From Paenibacillus roseus (GTDB lineage Bacteria > Bacillota > Bacilli > Paenibacillales > Paenibacillaceae): 64,000 nt of DNA. The notes below the pieces were generated by a model, which did not search any database, was not told the DNA's origin, and saw only the letters and a program-made list of their open reading frames with translations. Made by a program: the position numbers and the translations under genes. This document shows, piece after piece, positions 9,431 to 17,486 of the stretch. Within the stretch, counting starts at the first letter, position 1; each line of letters begins with the position of its first letter. The stretch is taken from the NCBI RefSeq assembly GCF_016424485.1, contig NZ_JAELUP010000001.1, positions 62,001 to 126,000 on the forward strand. Reading direction: 5' to 3'.

Positions 9431-9826
9431 ATGATGGCAAGAAAAATTTCCAGAGGCAGGTTCTGGGCAGGGTGGATCATAAGCGGGTTGGTCATTTTAT
9501 TTATGCTGTTCGACAGCATATCCAAGTTTTTCAAACCTGCTCCGGTAGTCGAGGGAACAGTGGAGCTGGGATTTCTGGAGCATCACATTATCGTAATCGG
9601 GGTATTGGGCTTGCTGTCTACACTTTTATATCTGTTTCCCCGCACCGCATTTTTGGGAGCCATTCTGTTGACAGGCTATTTTGGGGGCGCCATTGCTACC
9701 CACATCCGGATCGATTCTCCGCTGTTTTCGCACATTCTGTTTCCTGTATACGTTGCATTTCTCGCTTGGGCAGGCCTATGGCTGCGGGATGGCAGGTTGC
9801 GCAGACTCTTTTTTGATAAGGAGTAA
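9431..9826 (+). CDS. DoxX-like small membrane protein
   Basis: About 131 residues with four hydrophobic segments, in the pattern of DoxX-like proteins: WAGWIISGLVILFMLFDSISKFFKP at the first helix and a C-terminal LAWAGLWLRDGRLRRLF. I start at the ATG at 9431; the next codon is also ATG (9434) and has slightly better spacing to GAGGGG. An upstream in-frame start at 9371 adds residues not expected in the family. Function of these proteins is poorly known. No operon partner is evident. Confidence 0.75.
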   Translation: MMARKISRGRFWAGWIISGLVILFMLFDSISKFFKPAPVVEGTVELGFLEHHIIVIGVLGLLSTLLYLFPRTAFLGAILLTGYFGGAIATHIRIDSPLFSHILFPVYVAFLAWAGLWLRDGRLRRLFFDKE

Positions 9827-9885
9827 CGAAGTTATTTGACATTTGTTTGATTGATGGTGCTCGTCAGGCTGGTGCAGGTAATGTC

Positions 9886-9914
9886 TTGAACAGGCTTCTG
9901 AATTATGTTATCCT
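9886..9914 (+). promoter_or_regulatory. Promoter of the ABC-F leader
   Basis: TTGAAC (9886-9891), 17-base spacer, TATCCT (9909-9914). It lies about 30 bases upstream of the leader peptide start. Confidence 0.5.
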
Positions 9915-9945
9915 TTGGTTACTATTGTATAGGAGGTGAAGGTAG

Positions 9946-10089
9946 GTGAATCACGAAATGGTCAACAACCGTATTAGCCAGCTTGGTCTTGTCCTGTCTG
10001 GCATTATATTTAATTTTCCTGCGAACGGGATCAGTCTGTCCAATTTTGAACATACGGTTGTACCATTCGCGAGAAGACGCCTGCCTTGA
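9946..10089 (+). CDS. Leader peptide upstream of the ABC-F gene
   Basis: A GTG-started 47-codon reading frame beginning MNHEMVNNRISQLG and ending FARRRLP. An unusually strong ribosome site, AGGAGGTGA, lies 6 bases before the GTG. It ends 25 bases before a terminator hairpin and about 100 bases before the ABC-F start. Strong translation of a short frame ahead of a terminator is the arrangement of antibiotic-sensing attenuators known for resistance-type ABC-F genes. The peptide itself resembles nothing I recognise. Confidence 0.6.
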   Translation: MNHEMVNNRISQLGLVLSGIIFNFPANGISLSNFEHTVVPFARRRLP

Positions 10090-10114
10090 CCACAACGGAT
10101 CTTTAGTTATCCTT

Positions 10115-10147
10115 GAGGGCCGCGCGCTTGTTGCCGCGGCTCTTTTT
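10115..10147 (+). terminator. Attenuator hairpin in the ABC-F leader
   Basis: GAGGGCCGCG pairs with CGCGGCTCTT (two G-U wobbles) around a 10-base loop and runs into TTTTT. It lies upstream of the coding start, so it would end transcription early unless the leader ribosome stalls. Confidence 0.7.
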
Positions 10148-10190
10148 GTGCCTGCAACAGGGTCTCTCAGCTAACCAGGAGGCTTCTGCT

Positions 10191-12131
10191 ATGACGATTA
10201 TCAATGTACAAAATTTAAAGAAATACCATGCTGCCAATCTTGTATTGGAGGATGTGACCTTGCAGCTTCAGGCCGGGGAAAAGGTTGGACTCATTGGCCG
10301 CAACGGAAGCGGAAAATCTACCTTATTGCGGTTGATTTCAGGTATCGACAAACCGGATGACGGCATGCTGACCATACGCAAGGATCTGAAGATCGGATAT
10401 TTGCCGCAGATTCCGGCAGAATTTGATCAGATGACGGCCTATGAAGTTCTCGCCTACGCATACCGGGACCTTACCCGGATCAAGCAGGAAATGACGGAGC
10501 TGGAGCAGCAGATGTCAGGGTCGGAAGCGGCATCCCGGCCGGAATTAATGGAACAGCTGCTGAGGAAATATACCCTTCTCCAGGAGCGATTCGAGCAGGG
10601 CGGCGGTTATGATATGGATGCCGCCATTGACCAGGTCGCTGGCGGGCTGCGAATTGACCGCAGCTATGACCGGCGCATATTCGGCAGCTTGTCCGGCGGT
10701 GAGAAGACGCGAATTTTGCTGGCTTCCCAGCTTGTCGTGCAGCCGGATTTGCTGTTGCTTGACGAACCGACGAACCATCTGGATATCAAAGGGGTAGAGT
10801 GGCTGGAGCAGTTCATTCGCAATTGCGGTTGTGCCTGTATCATTGTTTCGCATGATCGTTATTTTCTGGATGCTACAGCTTCGAGAATTATCGAGCTGGA
10901 GGACGGAGAGGCGCATCTGTATTTTACCAACTACAGCGGTTATGCCAAGGAGAAGGAGGAACGATTGCTTCAGCAATTTGCCCAGTATAAGGAACAGCAG
11001 AAGAGACGGAAGAAAATGATGGAGACGATTCGCCAGTTGGAGGAATGGGGGCGAATTGGCGGCAATGAGAAGTTTTTCAAGCGAGCCGCCTCGATCCGCA
11101 GGGCGCTGGATCGGATGGAGATTGTGAAGCGTCCGGTGCTGGAGCGGAAAGCCGCGGACTTTGATTTGTCTCCGCTTGAACGTTCAGGCCGCAGAGTCAT
11201 TACTTTTACAGGACTGGCGAAGCATTTCGGGAATCGGGTAATCTTGCAGGAGGCAGACGGAAGTCTGCTCTATGGGGAAAAGGTTGTGCTCCTGGGCGAT
11301 AACGGATCAGGGAAAACGACGCTGTTCAAAATGCTGATCAGCCAACTGGAACCCGATGCAGGCCAACTGGAACTCGGCTCCCGCACCCAAATCGGATATT
11401 TGGCCCAGCAGGAGTCCGTGGAGCATGGCAAGTTGACCGTGCTGGAGTTTTTCCGCCAGGAAGCAAGGCTGGAGGAAGGAGAAGCCCGCGGCATACTCGC
11501 GAAATACCTGTTCTATGGCGCTGATGTCTTCAAGCCGCTGCATATGATTTCGGGCGGTGAATGGACGCGGCTGCGGCTTGCGCTGCTTGTTCTCTCCAAG
11601 CCGAATGTGCTGTTTCTCGATGAACCGACCAACCATCTTGACCTGGATTCGCGCGAAGCGCTGGAGGAGGCGCTAGCGGAATTCCCTGGCACGATTCTGG
11701 CTATCTCGCATGACCGGTATTTCATCAATCGGCTGGCCCATCGAGTATGGGAATTGAGCAAAGGGAACATCACTGCTTATCTGGGCAATTATGATGCGTA
11801 CAAGGCAAAGCGTGATGAACGGATAGAGTGGGAGCATGTGCCATCGGGGGATACGATGCGCAAGCCGGATACCCGTTTTGCAGTTGACTCTCCTGCAAGC
11901 AAAGCGGGAGGCAAGTCCTCCAATAGCAAGCAAGGCAGCAAGCACAACCTGGAACATTTGGAGACCGACATCGCGGAGTTGGAAGCATGGCTTGTCATGG
12001 CTGATGAGGAACTGCACCAGTTTGACTCGGCTGCTGATCCGGCGCAGCTTGAAGCGAAGTGGCGTGAACGCGAAGAGCAGCAAGCCCGTCTTGATGCGCT
12101 GCTGGAGCAGTGGATAACACTAACAGAATAG
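10191..12131 (+). CDS. ABC-F family ATPase (ribosome protection / translation factor)
   Basis: About 646 residues from the ATG at 10191, which follows CCAGGAGG. Two ABC domains have no membrane part: Walker A GRNGSGKST (~residue 36) and GDNGSGKTT (~368), signatures LSGGEKTR and ISGGEWTR, and two LDEPTNHLD Walker B motifs. Between them (~250-310) is the basic helical P-site tRNA-interaction motif typical of ABC-F, and the last ~50 residues look coiled-coil. Members either protect ribosomes from macrolide-lincosamide-streptogramin-pleuromutilin drugs or assist translation. The upstream leader peptide and attenuator favour the drug-responsive kind. An in-frame start at 10113 lies inside the terminator and is rejected. 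Confidence 0.9.
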   Translation: MTIINVQNLKKYHAANLVLEDVTLQLQAGEKVGLIGRNGSGKSTLLRLISGIDKPDDGMLTIRKDLKIGYLPQIPAEFDQMTAYEVLAYAYRDLTRIKQEMTELEQQMSGSEAASRPELMEQLLRKYTLLQERFEQGGGYDMDAAIDQVAGGLRIDRSYDRRIFGSLSGGEKTRILLASQLVVQPDLLLLDEPTNHLDIKGVEWLEQFIRNCGCACIIVSHDRYFLDATASRIIELEDGEAHLYFTNYSGYAKEKEERLLQQFAQYKEQQKRRKKMMETIRQLEEWGRIGGNEKFFKRAASIRRALDRMEIVKRPVLERKAADFDLSPLERSGRRVITFTGLAKHFGNRVILQEADGSLLYGEKVVLLGDNGSGKTTLFKMLISQLEPDAGQLELGSRTQIGYLAQQESVEHGKLTVLEFFRQEARLEEGEARGILAKYLFYGADVFKPLHMISGGEWTRLRLALLVLSKPNVLFLDEPTNHLDLDSREALEEALAEFPGTILAISHDRYFINRLAHRVWELSKGNITAYLGNYDAYKAKRDERIEWEHVPSGDTMRKPDTRFAVDSPASKAGGKSSNSKQGSKHNLEHLETDIAELEAWLVMADEELHQFDSAADPAQLEAKWREREEQQARLDALLEQWITLTE

Positions 12132-12140
12132 AAGAATGTA

Positions 12141-12175
12141 AGCTCCTCGGAGATTTTGACCGGGGAGCTTTTTGC
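12141..12175 (+). terminator. Terminator of the ABC-F gene
   Basis: AGCTCCTCGG pairs with CCGGGGAGCT (one wobble) and is followed by TTTTGCTT. Confidence 0.85.
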
Positions 12176-12285
12176 TTGAAGATTATTGCCTGGCGGGTAA
12201 TGTGTGAATCTGTTCCAGTCTGTCAACATAAGCCTTGAGATTAGTAATTCCCTAAAATTTGATCAAAATCAGATATAGCCTTAAG

Positions 12286-12301
12286 CTATAACCAGTTATA
12301 G
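12286..12301. promoter_or_regulatory. Palindrome upstream of metE, possible LysR-type site
   Basis: CTATAAC-CA-GTTATAG is a perfect 7-bp inverted repeat. It ends 5 bases before a plausible promoter (TTGGAT 12306-12311, 16-base spacer, TAATAT 12328-12333), where an activator would bind. A related GTTATAACTATAG string precedes the LysR gene downstream. Confidence 0.5.
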
Positions 12302-12428
12302 TTAATTGGATTTATAAATATCCGAGTTAATATGTTATCTTTTATTTATAGAAAACGAGCCCCATAAGAGCTCTTCAATGATGATTAAAGAATTTATACT
12401 TCAAATTATTTTGCAGAGGAGTTTTTAT

Positions 12429-14711
12429 ATGAGAAGCGGAAACCTGGGTTATCCCCGCATTGGCCGGGACAGAGAATGGAAGAAAGCGCTGGAAGCATTC
12501 TGGGCCGGCAAGCTGGAAGAGGAAGCGTTCCACGCAGAGCTGAAAGCGATTCGCCTTGGCAATTTGAAAACCCAACAGGAGCAAGGCATTGAAGTCATTC
12601 CGGTTGGAGATTTCAGCTATTATGATCAAATCTTGGATACATCCGCCATGTTCGGACTTATCCCAAGCCGCTTTGGCTATGAGGGTGGCAAGGTTGGCTT
12701 GTCCACTTACTACGCAGTAGCGCGTGGTACCCGTGAAGCAGCAGCTTCCAGCATGACGAAGTGGTTTAATACGAACTACCATTACATCGTGCCTGAGCTG
12801 GAAAGCACACTGAAGCCTGTGCTGACTTCGAACCGTTTGCTGGAAGCTTACCGTGAAGCGAAGCAGGAACTTGGCATCGAAGGAAGACCTGTACTGATCG
12901 GTCTGTACACGTTCGTGAAGCTGTCCAGAGGCTATGCGCCAAATGAACTGGAAAGCTGGATCGACCGGCTGCTTCCGCTGTATGTTCAAGTGCTGCAAGA
13001 ATTAGCTGCCGAGGGCGTACAAGAGGTGCAGATTGACGAGCCGATCCTGTCCACTACACTTGCCCAAGAAGAGCTTGCTATTGTTGCCCGTATCTATGAG
13101 ACATTGGCGAAGGAAGCTCCTGGCGTGAAGTTGTTCTTGCAAACGTACTTCGAATCTGTGGATCATTATGAAGCAGTGGTTGCGCTTCCTGTTCACGGAA
13201 TCGGCCTTGACTTCGTACATGACGGCGGACGCAACCTGGCATCGATCAAGAAGCATGGCTTCCCGGCAGACAAAGTGCTTGGCGTTGGCCTGATTGACGG
13301 AAGAGGCATTTGGAAAGCAGACCTGCACAGCAAGCTGGAGCTGTTGAATACCATTAGCCAGTCTGTTGCTTCTGACCGCATCATCGTACAGCCTTCGAAC
13401 AGCTTGCTGCACGTTCCTGTAAGTGCAAAAGGCGAGCTGAAGCTGGATGCAGTCCTGCGTGACGCACTTGCTTTCGCTGATGAGAAACTGGCTGAAATTG
13501 CGCTGATTACCAAAGCCGGCAATAATGGTATTGAAGCAGTGGCTGTTGAACTGGAAGCTGCAAGCAACAGTCGCAAAGCACTGGAGCAATCCCCTTCCCG
13601 TGCCCGCAAAGAGGTGCATGAGCGTATTGCAGACCTGGCATCCCAGCCGTCTGACAGAACTGCAAGCGTTGAAGCACGCAGAAGAGTGCAGCAGGACAAG
13701 TGGCAATTGCCGTTGTTCCCAACGACTACAATCGGAAGCTTCCCGCAAACGCCCGAAGTTCGCCGTGCCCGTCTGAAATGGCGCAAAGGCGAATGGAGTG
13801 AGGAGCAGTACGAGACCTTCATTAAAGACGAGATCAAGACCTGGATCGATATTCAGACTGAGCTTGGCTTGGATGTATTTGTACATGGTGAATTCGAGCG
13901 CAATGACATGGTTGAGTTCTTCGGTGAGAAGTTGGCCGGATTCGCATTCACTTCCAACGGTTGGGTACAATCCTATGGCTCCCGCTGCGTGAAGCCGCCG
14001 ATCATCTACGGAGATGTTGAATTCACAGCTCCGATGACAGTTGCCGAGACTGTCTATGCCCAGTCCCTGACTTCCAAGCCTGTTAAGGGTATGCTAACAG
14101 GTCCAATCACAATTCTGAACTGGTCCTTCGTGCGCGACGACAAGTCTCGCGAGGAAGTGGCTTACCAAATCGCGCTCGCTCTCAGAGAAGAGATTGAAGC
14201 ATTGGAAGCAGCAGGCATCGGTATGATTCAGGTAGACGAGCCGGCATTGCGTGAAGGCTTGCCACTGAAGCGCGAGCAATGGGCTGCATATTTGAAATGG
14301 GCAGTTCTAGCATTCCGTCTGTCCACGTCGACAGTAGCCGATGAGACACAGATTCATACGCATATGTGCTATAGCGAATTCAATGATATTATTGAATCCA
14401 TTAGTGCACTGAATGCGGACGTAATCTCTATCGAGACATCCCGCAGCCATGGCGAGCTGGTGAAGAGCTTCGAAGATTTCACGTATGACAAAGGAATCGG
14501 TCTGGGCGTATACGACATCCACAGCCCGCGCCTGCCATCTGTTGAGGAAATGGGCTCCATGATCGACCGCGCATTGCGCGTACTCGACCCTGCGTTGTTC
14601 TGGATTAACCCGGACTGCGGACTGAAAACTCGTAAATATGAAGAGACAGTAGCTTCCCTGCGCAACATGGTTGAGGCAACTGAAATCGCTCGTCAGAAAT
14701 ACGCTCGTTAA
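12429..14711 (+). CDS. metE: Cobalamin-independent methionine synthase
   Basis: A 760-residue two-barrel enzyme that moves the methyl group of 5-methyltetrahydropteroyl-triglutamate to homocysteine in the last step of methionine synthesis. Zinc and homocysteine ligands are visible: HTHMC near residue 640 and NPDCGLKTR near 725. The substrate-binding start RSGNLGYPRIGRDREWKKALE is typical. The ATG at 12429 follows GAGGAG; an earlier in-frame ATG (12378) adds non-family residues. No SAM riboswitch or T-box precedes it. Instead a palindrome and a downstream LysR regulator of the MtaR/CpsY type suggest protein-based control. Confidence 0.97.
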   Translation: MRSGNLGYPRIGRDREWKKALEAFWAGKLEEEAFHAELKAIRLGNLKTQQEQGIEVIPVGDFSYYDQILDTSAMFGLIPSRFGYEGGKVGLSTYYAVARGTREAAASSMTKWFNTNYHYIVPELESTLKPVLTSNRLLEAYREAKQELGIEGRPVLIGLYTFVKLSRGYAPNELESWIDRLLPLYVQVLQELAAEGVQEVQIDEPILSTTLAQEELAIVARIYETLAKEAPGVKLFLQTYFESVDHYEAVVALPVHGIGLDFVHDGGRNLASIKKHGFPADKVLGVGLIDGRGIWKADLHSKLELLNTISQSVASDRIIVQPSNSLLHVPVSAKGELKLDAVLRDALAFADEKLAEIALITKAGNNGIEAVAVELEAASNSRKALEQSPSRARKEVHERIADLASQPSDRTASVEARRRVQQDKWQLPLFPTTTIGSFPQTPEVRRARLKWRKGEWSEEQYETFIKDEIKTWIDIQTELGLDVFVHGEFERNDMVEFFGEKLAGFAFTSNGWVQSYGSRCVKPPIIYGDVEFTAPMTVAETVYAQSLTSKPVKGMLTGPITILNWSFVRDDKSREEVAYQIALALREEIEALEAAGIGMIQVDEPALREGLPLKREQWAAYLKWAVLAFRLSTSTVADETQIHTHMCYSEFNDIIESISALNADVISIETSRSHGELVKSFEDFTYDKGIGLGVYDIHSPRLPSVEEMGSMIDRALRVLDPALFWINPDCGLKTRKYEETVASLRNMVEATEIARQKYAR

Positions 14712-14775
14712 GAAGTATAATTTTGAAGTAAAGCTTGAATTCGTTTTATCTACACTTTACAACAACCTCTCTCTG

Positions 14776-14810
14776 CAAAAGGTGGTACGCATAGCGTATC
14801 GCCTTTTGTC
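14776..14810 (+). terminator. Terminator after metE
   Basis: CAAAAGG (14776-14782) pairs with CCTTTTG (14802-14808), and an inner TACGC/GCGTA stem tightens the hairpin. The following T-run is weak. Confidence 0.5.
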
Positions 14811-14913
14811 ATTTCCGGCTCATCAATTGAATTTCATTTGAAGATGTAATTGGGTCAGGCATTCGGTACAATAGGAAGCAAGAGGGAAATCCAGCGTGGA
14901 GAGGAAGATGGCA

Positions 14914-15195
14914 ATGTGCAGAAATATTAGACCGCTGTTCAATTTTGATCCGCCCGCTACCGATGAGGAAATTGAGGCTGCGGCACTGCAATTTGTACGT
15001 AAAATTAGCGGCTTTACGAAGCCTTCCAAGGCGAATGAGGAAGCTTTTCATACCGCGGTTGCAGAGGTGGCATCCGTAGCTCGACAACTGCTCCATTCGC
15101 TGGAGACGAATGCGGAGCCGCGTAATCGTGAGGTGGAGAAGGAACGCGCCCGTGAGCGGAATGAGAAGCGCTTCGGAACGGCAGAACAAAAATAA
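14914..15195 (+). CDS. DUF2277 domain protein
   Basis: About 93 residues beginning MCRNIRPLFNFDPPATDEE, the characteristic start of DUF2277 proteins, followed by AALQFVRKISGFTKPS. The charged tail (EVEKERARERNEKRFG) is also family-like. I start at 14914 because the family begins at MCRN and GAGAGGAAG sits about 8 bases upstream. The biochemical function of the family is unknown. It stands between metE and a LysR regulator. Confidence 0.85.
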   Translation: MCRNIRPLFNFDPPATDEEIEAAALQFVRKISGFTKPSKANEEAFHTAVAEVASVARQLLHSLETNAEPRNREVEKERARERNEKRFGTAEQK

Positions 15196-15282
15196 GTCCG
15201 ATCGTGACAGCGTCATGGATCAGTGGCTAATTTTATTTCCATAGCCACCTCTTATCTGATCTTGCCAATTAAGGGCGGAATC

Positions 15283-15295
15283 GTTATAACTATAG
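15283..15295. promoter_or_regulatory. GTTATAACTATAG motif upstream of the LysR gene
   Basis: This 13-base string shares GTTATA and TATAG blocks with the palindrome upstream of metE. It lies about 90 bases before the LysR start and may be its autoregulatory site. The match is short. Confidence 0.35.
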
Positions 15296-15385
15296 CATAG
15301 GATAAATGCTAGGGTATGAATGTATTAGTCTGGTATCTCGGCCGCAGGCTCAGGCGGTATAGGCGTCAAGAGAGGAATAACGAGT

Positions 15386-16297
15386 ATGACCTTACAACAA
15401 TTAAAATATGTGCTTGAAGTTGCCAACCGCGGCTCGATGAATGAGGCGGCCAAGCGGCTGTTCATATCCCAGCCAAGCTTGTCCAATGCCATCAAAGATT
15501 TGGAGAAGGAGCTTGGCATTACGATTTTCGAGCGAACGAACAAGGGAATTGTTCTGTCCAAGGAAGGGGCGGAATTTCTAGGCTATGCCCGTCAGGTCAT
15601 TGAACAGGCGGAGTTGTTGGAGAGCCGGTATCTGAATGCAAAGCCGTCACCACAGCATTTCTCCGTATCGACTCAGCACTATGCCTTTGCTGTGAATGCT
15701 TTTGTCAAGCTGGTCAATGACCATGGCAAGGATGAATATGAGCTGGCCCTGAGGGAGACGAAGACGCATGAGATTATCCAGGATGTCAAAAGCCAGCGCA
15801 GCGAAATCGGAATTTTATATTTGAATGAGTTCAATTCCAAGGTAATCAATCGGCTGCTCAAAGACGCGAATTTGAAGTTCACGAGCCTGTTTACAGCCAA
15901 GCCGCATGTTTTTATCAGTGTCAAAAATCCGCTGGCCAAGCAGTCTATCGTTACGATTGACCAGCTTAATGATTACCCTTATCTGTTTTTTGAGCAAGGG
16001 GAGTTCAATTCTTTTCATTTCTCGGAGGAGATTTTGAGTACACTGTCCCACGCCAAGAGCATTCGTGTCAACGACAGGGCTACGCTTTTCAATCTGTTGA
16101 TCGGATTGAACGGATATACCATCTCCACGGGTGTGCTTAGTGCCGACCTGAATGGCAACGAGATTATACCGGTTCCACTGGATTGGCATGAGACCATTAA
16201 TGTTGGCTGGATCAGCCATCAGAATGCCGCGCTCTCTATGCTCGCAACGGAGTATATCGAGGCGCTTCATGGAGCGATTGGTGACTATATAAGTTGA
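15386..16297 (+). CDS. LysR-family regulator, MtaR/CpsY-like
   Basis: 303 residues. The N-terminal winged helix-turn-helix reads LQQLKYVLEVANRGSMNEAAKRLFISQPSLSNAIKDLEKELG (location about 3-45). A periplasmic-binding-like effector domain follows from ~90. The effector part (STQHYAF, SEIGILYLNEFN, VNDRATLFNLLIGLNGYTISTG) resembles the streptococcal MtaR/CpsY group that controls methionine and cysteine genes. Together with metE just upstream and a shared TATAAC/GTTATA motif, this suggests control of metE; that is inference. The SD (AGAGGAATAACG) is modest. Confidence 0.85.
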   Translation: MTLQQLKYVLEVANRGSMNEAAKRLFISQPSLSNAIKDLEKELGITIFERTNKGIVLSKEGAEFLGYARQVIEQAELLESRYLNAKPSPQHFSVSTQHYAFAVNAFVKLVNDHGKDEYELALRETKTHEIIQDVKSQRSEIGILYLNEFNSKVINRLLKDANLKFTSLFTAKPHVFISVKNPLAKQSIVTIDQLNDYPYLFFEQGEFNSFHFSEEILSTLSHAKSIRVNDRATLFNLLIGLNGYTISTGVLSADLNGNEIIPVPLDWHETINVGWISHQNAALSMLATEYIEALHGAIGDYIS

Positions 16298-16333
16298 ACT
16301 CTCCGTTAACTTTCCAAAGTTATATTCGCTATT

Positions 16334-16368
16334 CGCTCTATACCGGACAGTCGGACAGAGCGTTTTTA
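16334..16368 (+). terminator. Terminator of the LysR gene
   Basis: CGCTCT (16334-16339) pairs with AGAGCG (16357-16362), with a partly paired CCGGAC/GTCGG interior, and is followed by TTTTTATA. Confidence 0.7.
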
Positions 16369-16424
16369 TAATATAAGCTTCTGTTCATCAAAAGAGGGCC
16401 AAGCTGGGATGAATGAAAAAATAA

Positions 16425-16450
16425 GGCGCTGTCACAGATATGACAGCGCC
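16425..16450 (-). terminator. Terminator of the Rpn-type gene
   Basis: GGCGCTGTCA-CAGATA-TGACAGCGCC is a perfect 10-bp stem. Read on the minus strand it is followed by TTATTTTTTC, so it terminates the minus-strand gene upstream of it. Confidence 0.85.
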
Positions 16451-16484
16451 AGTGTATTTAAATAAATCATGCGGATCAGATTTA

Positions 16485-17429
16485 TTAAACTGTCTTTAGT
16501 CTTTTAATCTCGGCTTCCGTTAACCCGGATGCTTTGCTAATAACCTCCGCTTCGAGTCCTAAAGCCAGCATATTTTTCGCGATTTCCTCTGCTTTTTGCC
16601 GTTTGCCCTCAGCATGCCCTTGAGCATGTCCTTGAGCATGTCCTTGAGCATGTCCTTGGGCATGTCCTTGGGCACGTCCTTCGGTCAATCCTTTCGCCAA
16701 TCCCTCAGAACGGGCCCCTTCAATCATTGACGCCTCATCGTGAAGAAACTTTTGCCGCGCTTCATATTGCCTGCGGGTTTCTTCATTCATGCTAAGGAAT
16801 TCCAGTGTGTTCATCGCTTTTTTCAATGTAGGCTCATTCATGGTCAGCACCTCCCAATGAGATTTGTCTACTCCTTTAAGGAATAACAGCCAATTCACCA
16901 AGCCGCCTTCAATTGGGACAGCATGGTCATCCAGTTTAGCCAGTTCCAAGAAATGAATCTCTATATCGTCAATGAGCGGTATATTCGTATGATCTTCTCT
17001 AAGATGAAAAATATTATGGTAACGGTCATTTGGGAGAACAGAAAAATTAAGAATGTTGATTGTCACGCATTTCTGCAACTCTTTATAAATCTGGCTCTCC
17101 TTTAGTTGGCTGGAGTAGCGCTTCCCCCAATAATATAAGGTGCGCTTTTCAATATCATATTTGTTAAAAAGTTGCATTTCAATATTAATATGCTTACCGG
17201 CCTCAGTTTTGGCCCAAATATCAAAAATCGACTGTTTGTCTCGGGGCGAGTCTTTATCGGTATATGGATTAAGCAAAGTAATTTCTGTTAATGGAGGTTC
17301 GCCTGCCTCGGCAAAGGTACGGTTAAGAAAGGCCAGCAATACATCCTTATTCTCTTCACTTCCAAAAATGCGTTTGAAAACAAAGTCATTTCGAGGGTCC
17401 AGTAAATTTGCCACTAAGATCAACTCCAT
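16485..17429 (-). CDS. Rpn family PD-(D/E)XK nuclease / putative transposase
   Basis: 314 residues. The start LLDPRNDFVFKRIFGSEENKDVL and the later ISIF-type nuclease core (KQSIFDIWAKTEAGKHINIEMQ: D, E and Q-x-x in PD-(D/E)XK order) mark the Rpn/PF12784-like family. These are recombination-promoting or phage-defence-related nucleases often misnamed transposases. Near the C-terminus a GHAQ tetrapeptide is repeated five times, followed by a short helical tail. ATG 17429 is listed; a GTG at 17414, 9 bases after GGAG and giving VANLLDP, is equally plausible. It ends at a perfect hairpin terminator. Confidence 0.85.
   Translation of the reverse strand: MELILVANLLDPRNDFVFKRIFGSEENKDVLLAFLNRTFAEAGEPPLTEITLLNPYTDKDSPRDKQSIFDIWAKTEAGKHINIEMQLFNKYDIEKRTLYYWGKRYSSQLKESQIYKELQKCVTINILNFSVLPNDRYHNIFHLREDHTNIPLIDDIEIHFLELAKLDDHAVPIEGGLVNWLLFLKGVDKSHWEVLTMNEPTLKKAMNTLEFLSMNEETRRQYEARQKFLHDEASMIEGARSEGLAKGLTEGRAQGHAQGHAQGHAQGHAQGHAEGKRQKAEEIAKNMLALGLEAEVISKASGLTEAEIKRLKTV
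16611..16682. repeat. 12-bp tandem repeat inside the Rpn-type gene
   Basis: Six consecutive 12-base units of the type AGCATGTCCTTG encode G-H/R-A-Q/E on the minus strand. The central three are identical and the outer ones carry single changes. The unit length is a multiple of three, so slippage would alter linker length without breaking the frame. Confidence 0.9.
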
Positions 17430-17486
17430 TCCCGGTTCATACTTTATTATACCATAGGGAATGGAGTGATACAGAAAAAACTTGCA

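Noticed and set aside
12176..12428. SAM riboswitch or T-box leader upstream of metE
   Set aside because: I could not find the S-box core, a specifier stem or a terminator in this 250-base region.
14779..14808. T-box-like string GGTGGTACGC before a terminator-like stem
   Set aside because: The match to the T-box core AGGGTGGNACCGCG is partial, there is no room for a stem I after metE, and the gene downstream (DUF2277) is not an amino-acid gene. It is better read as the metE terminator.
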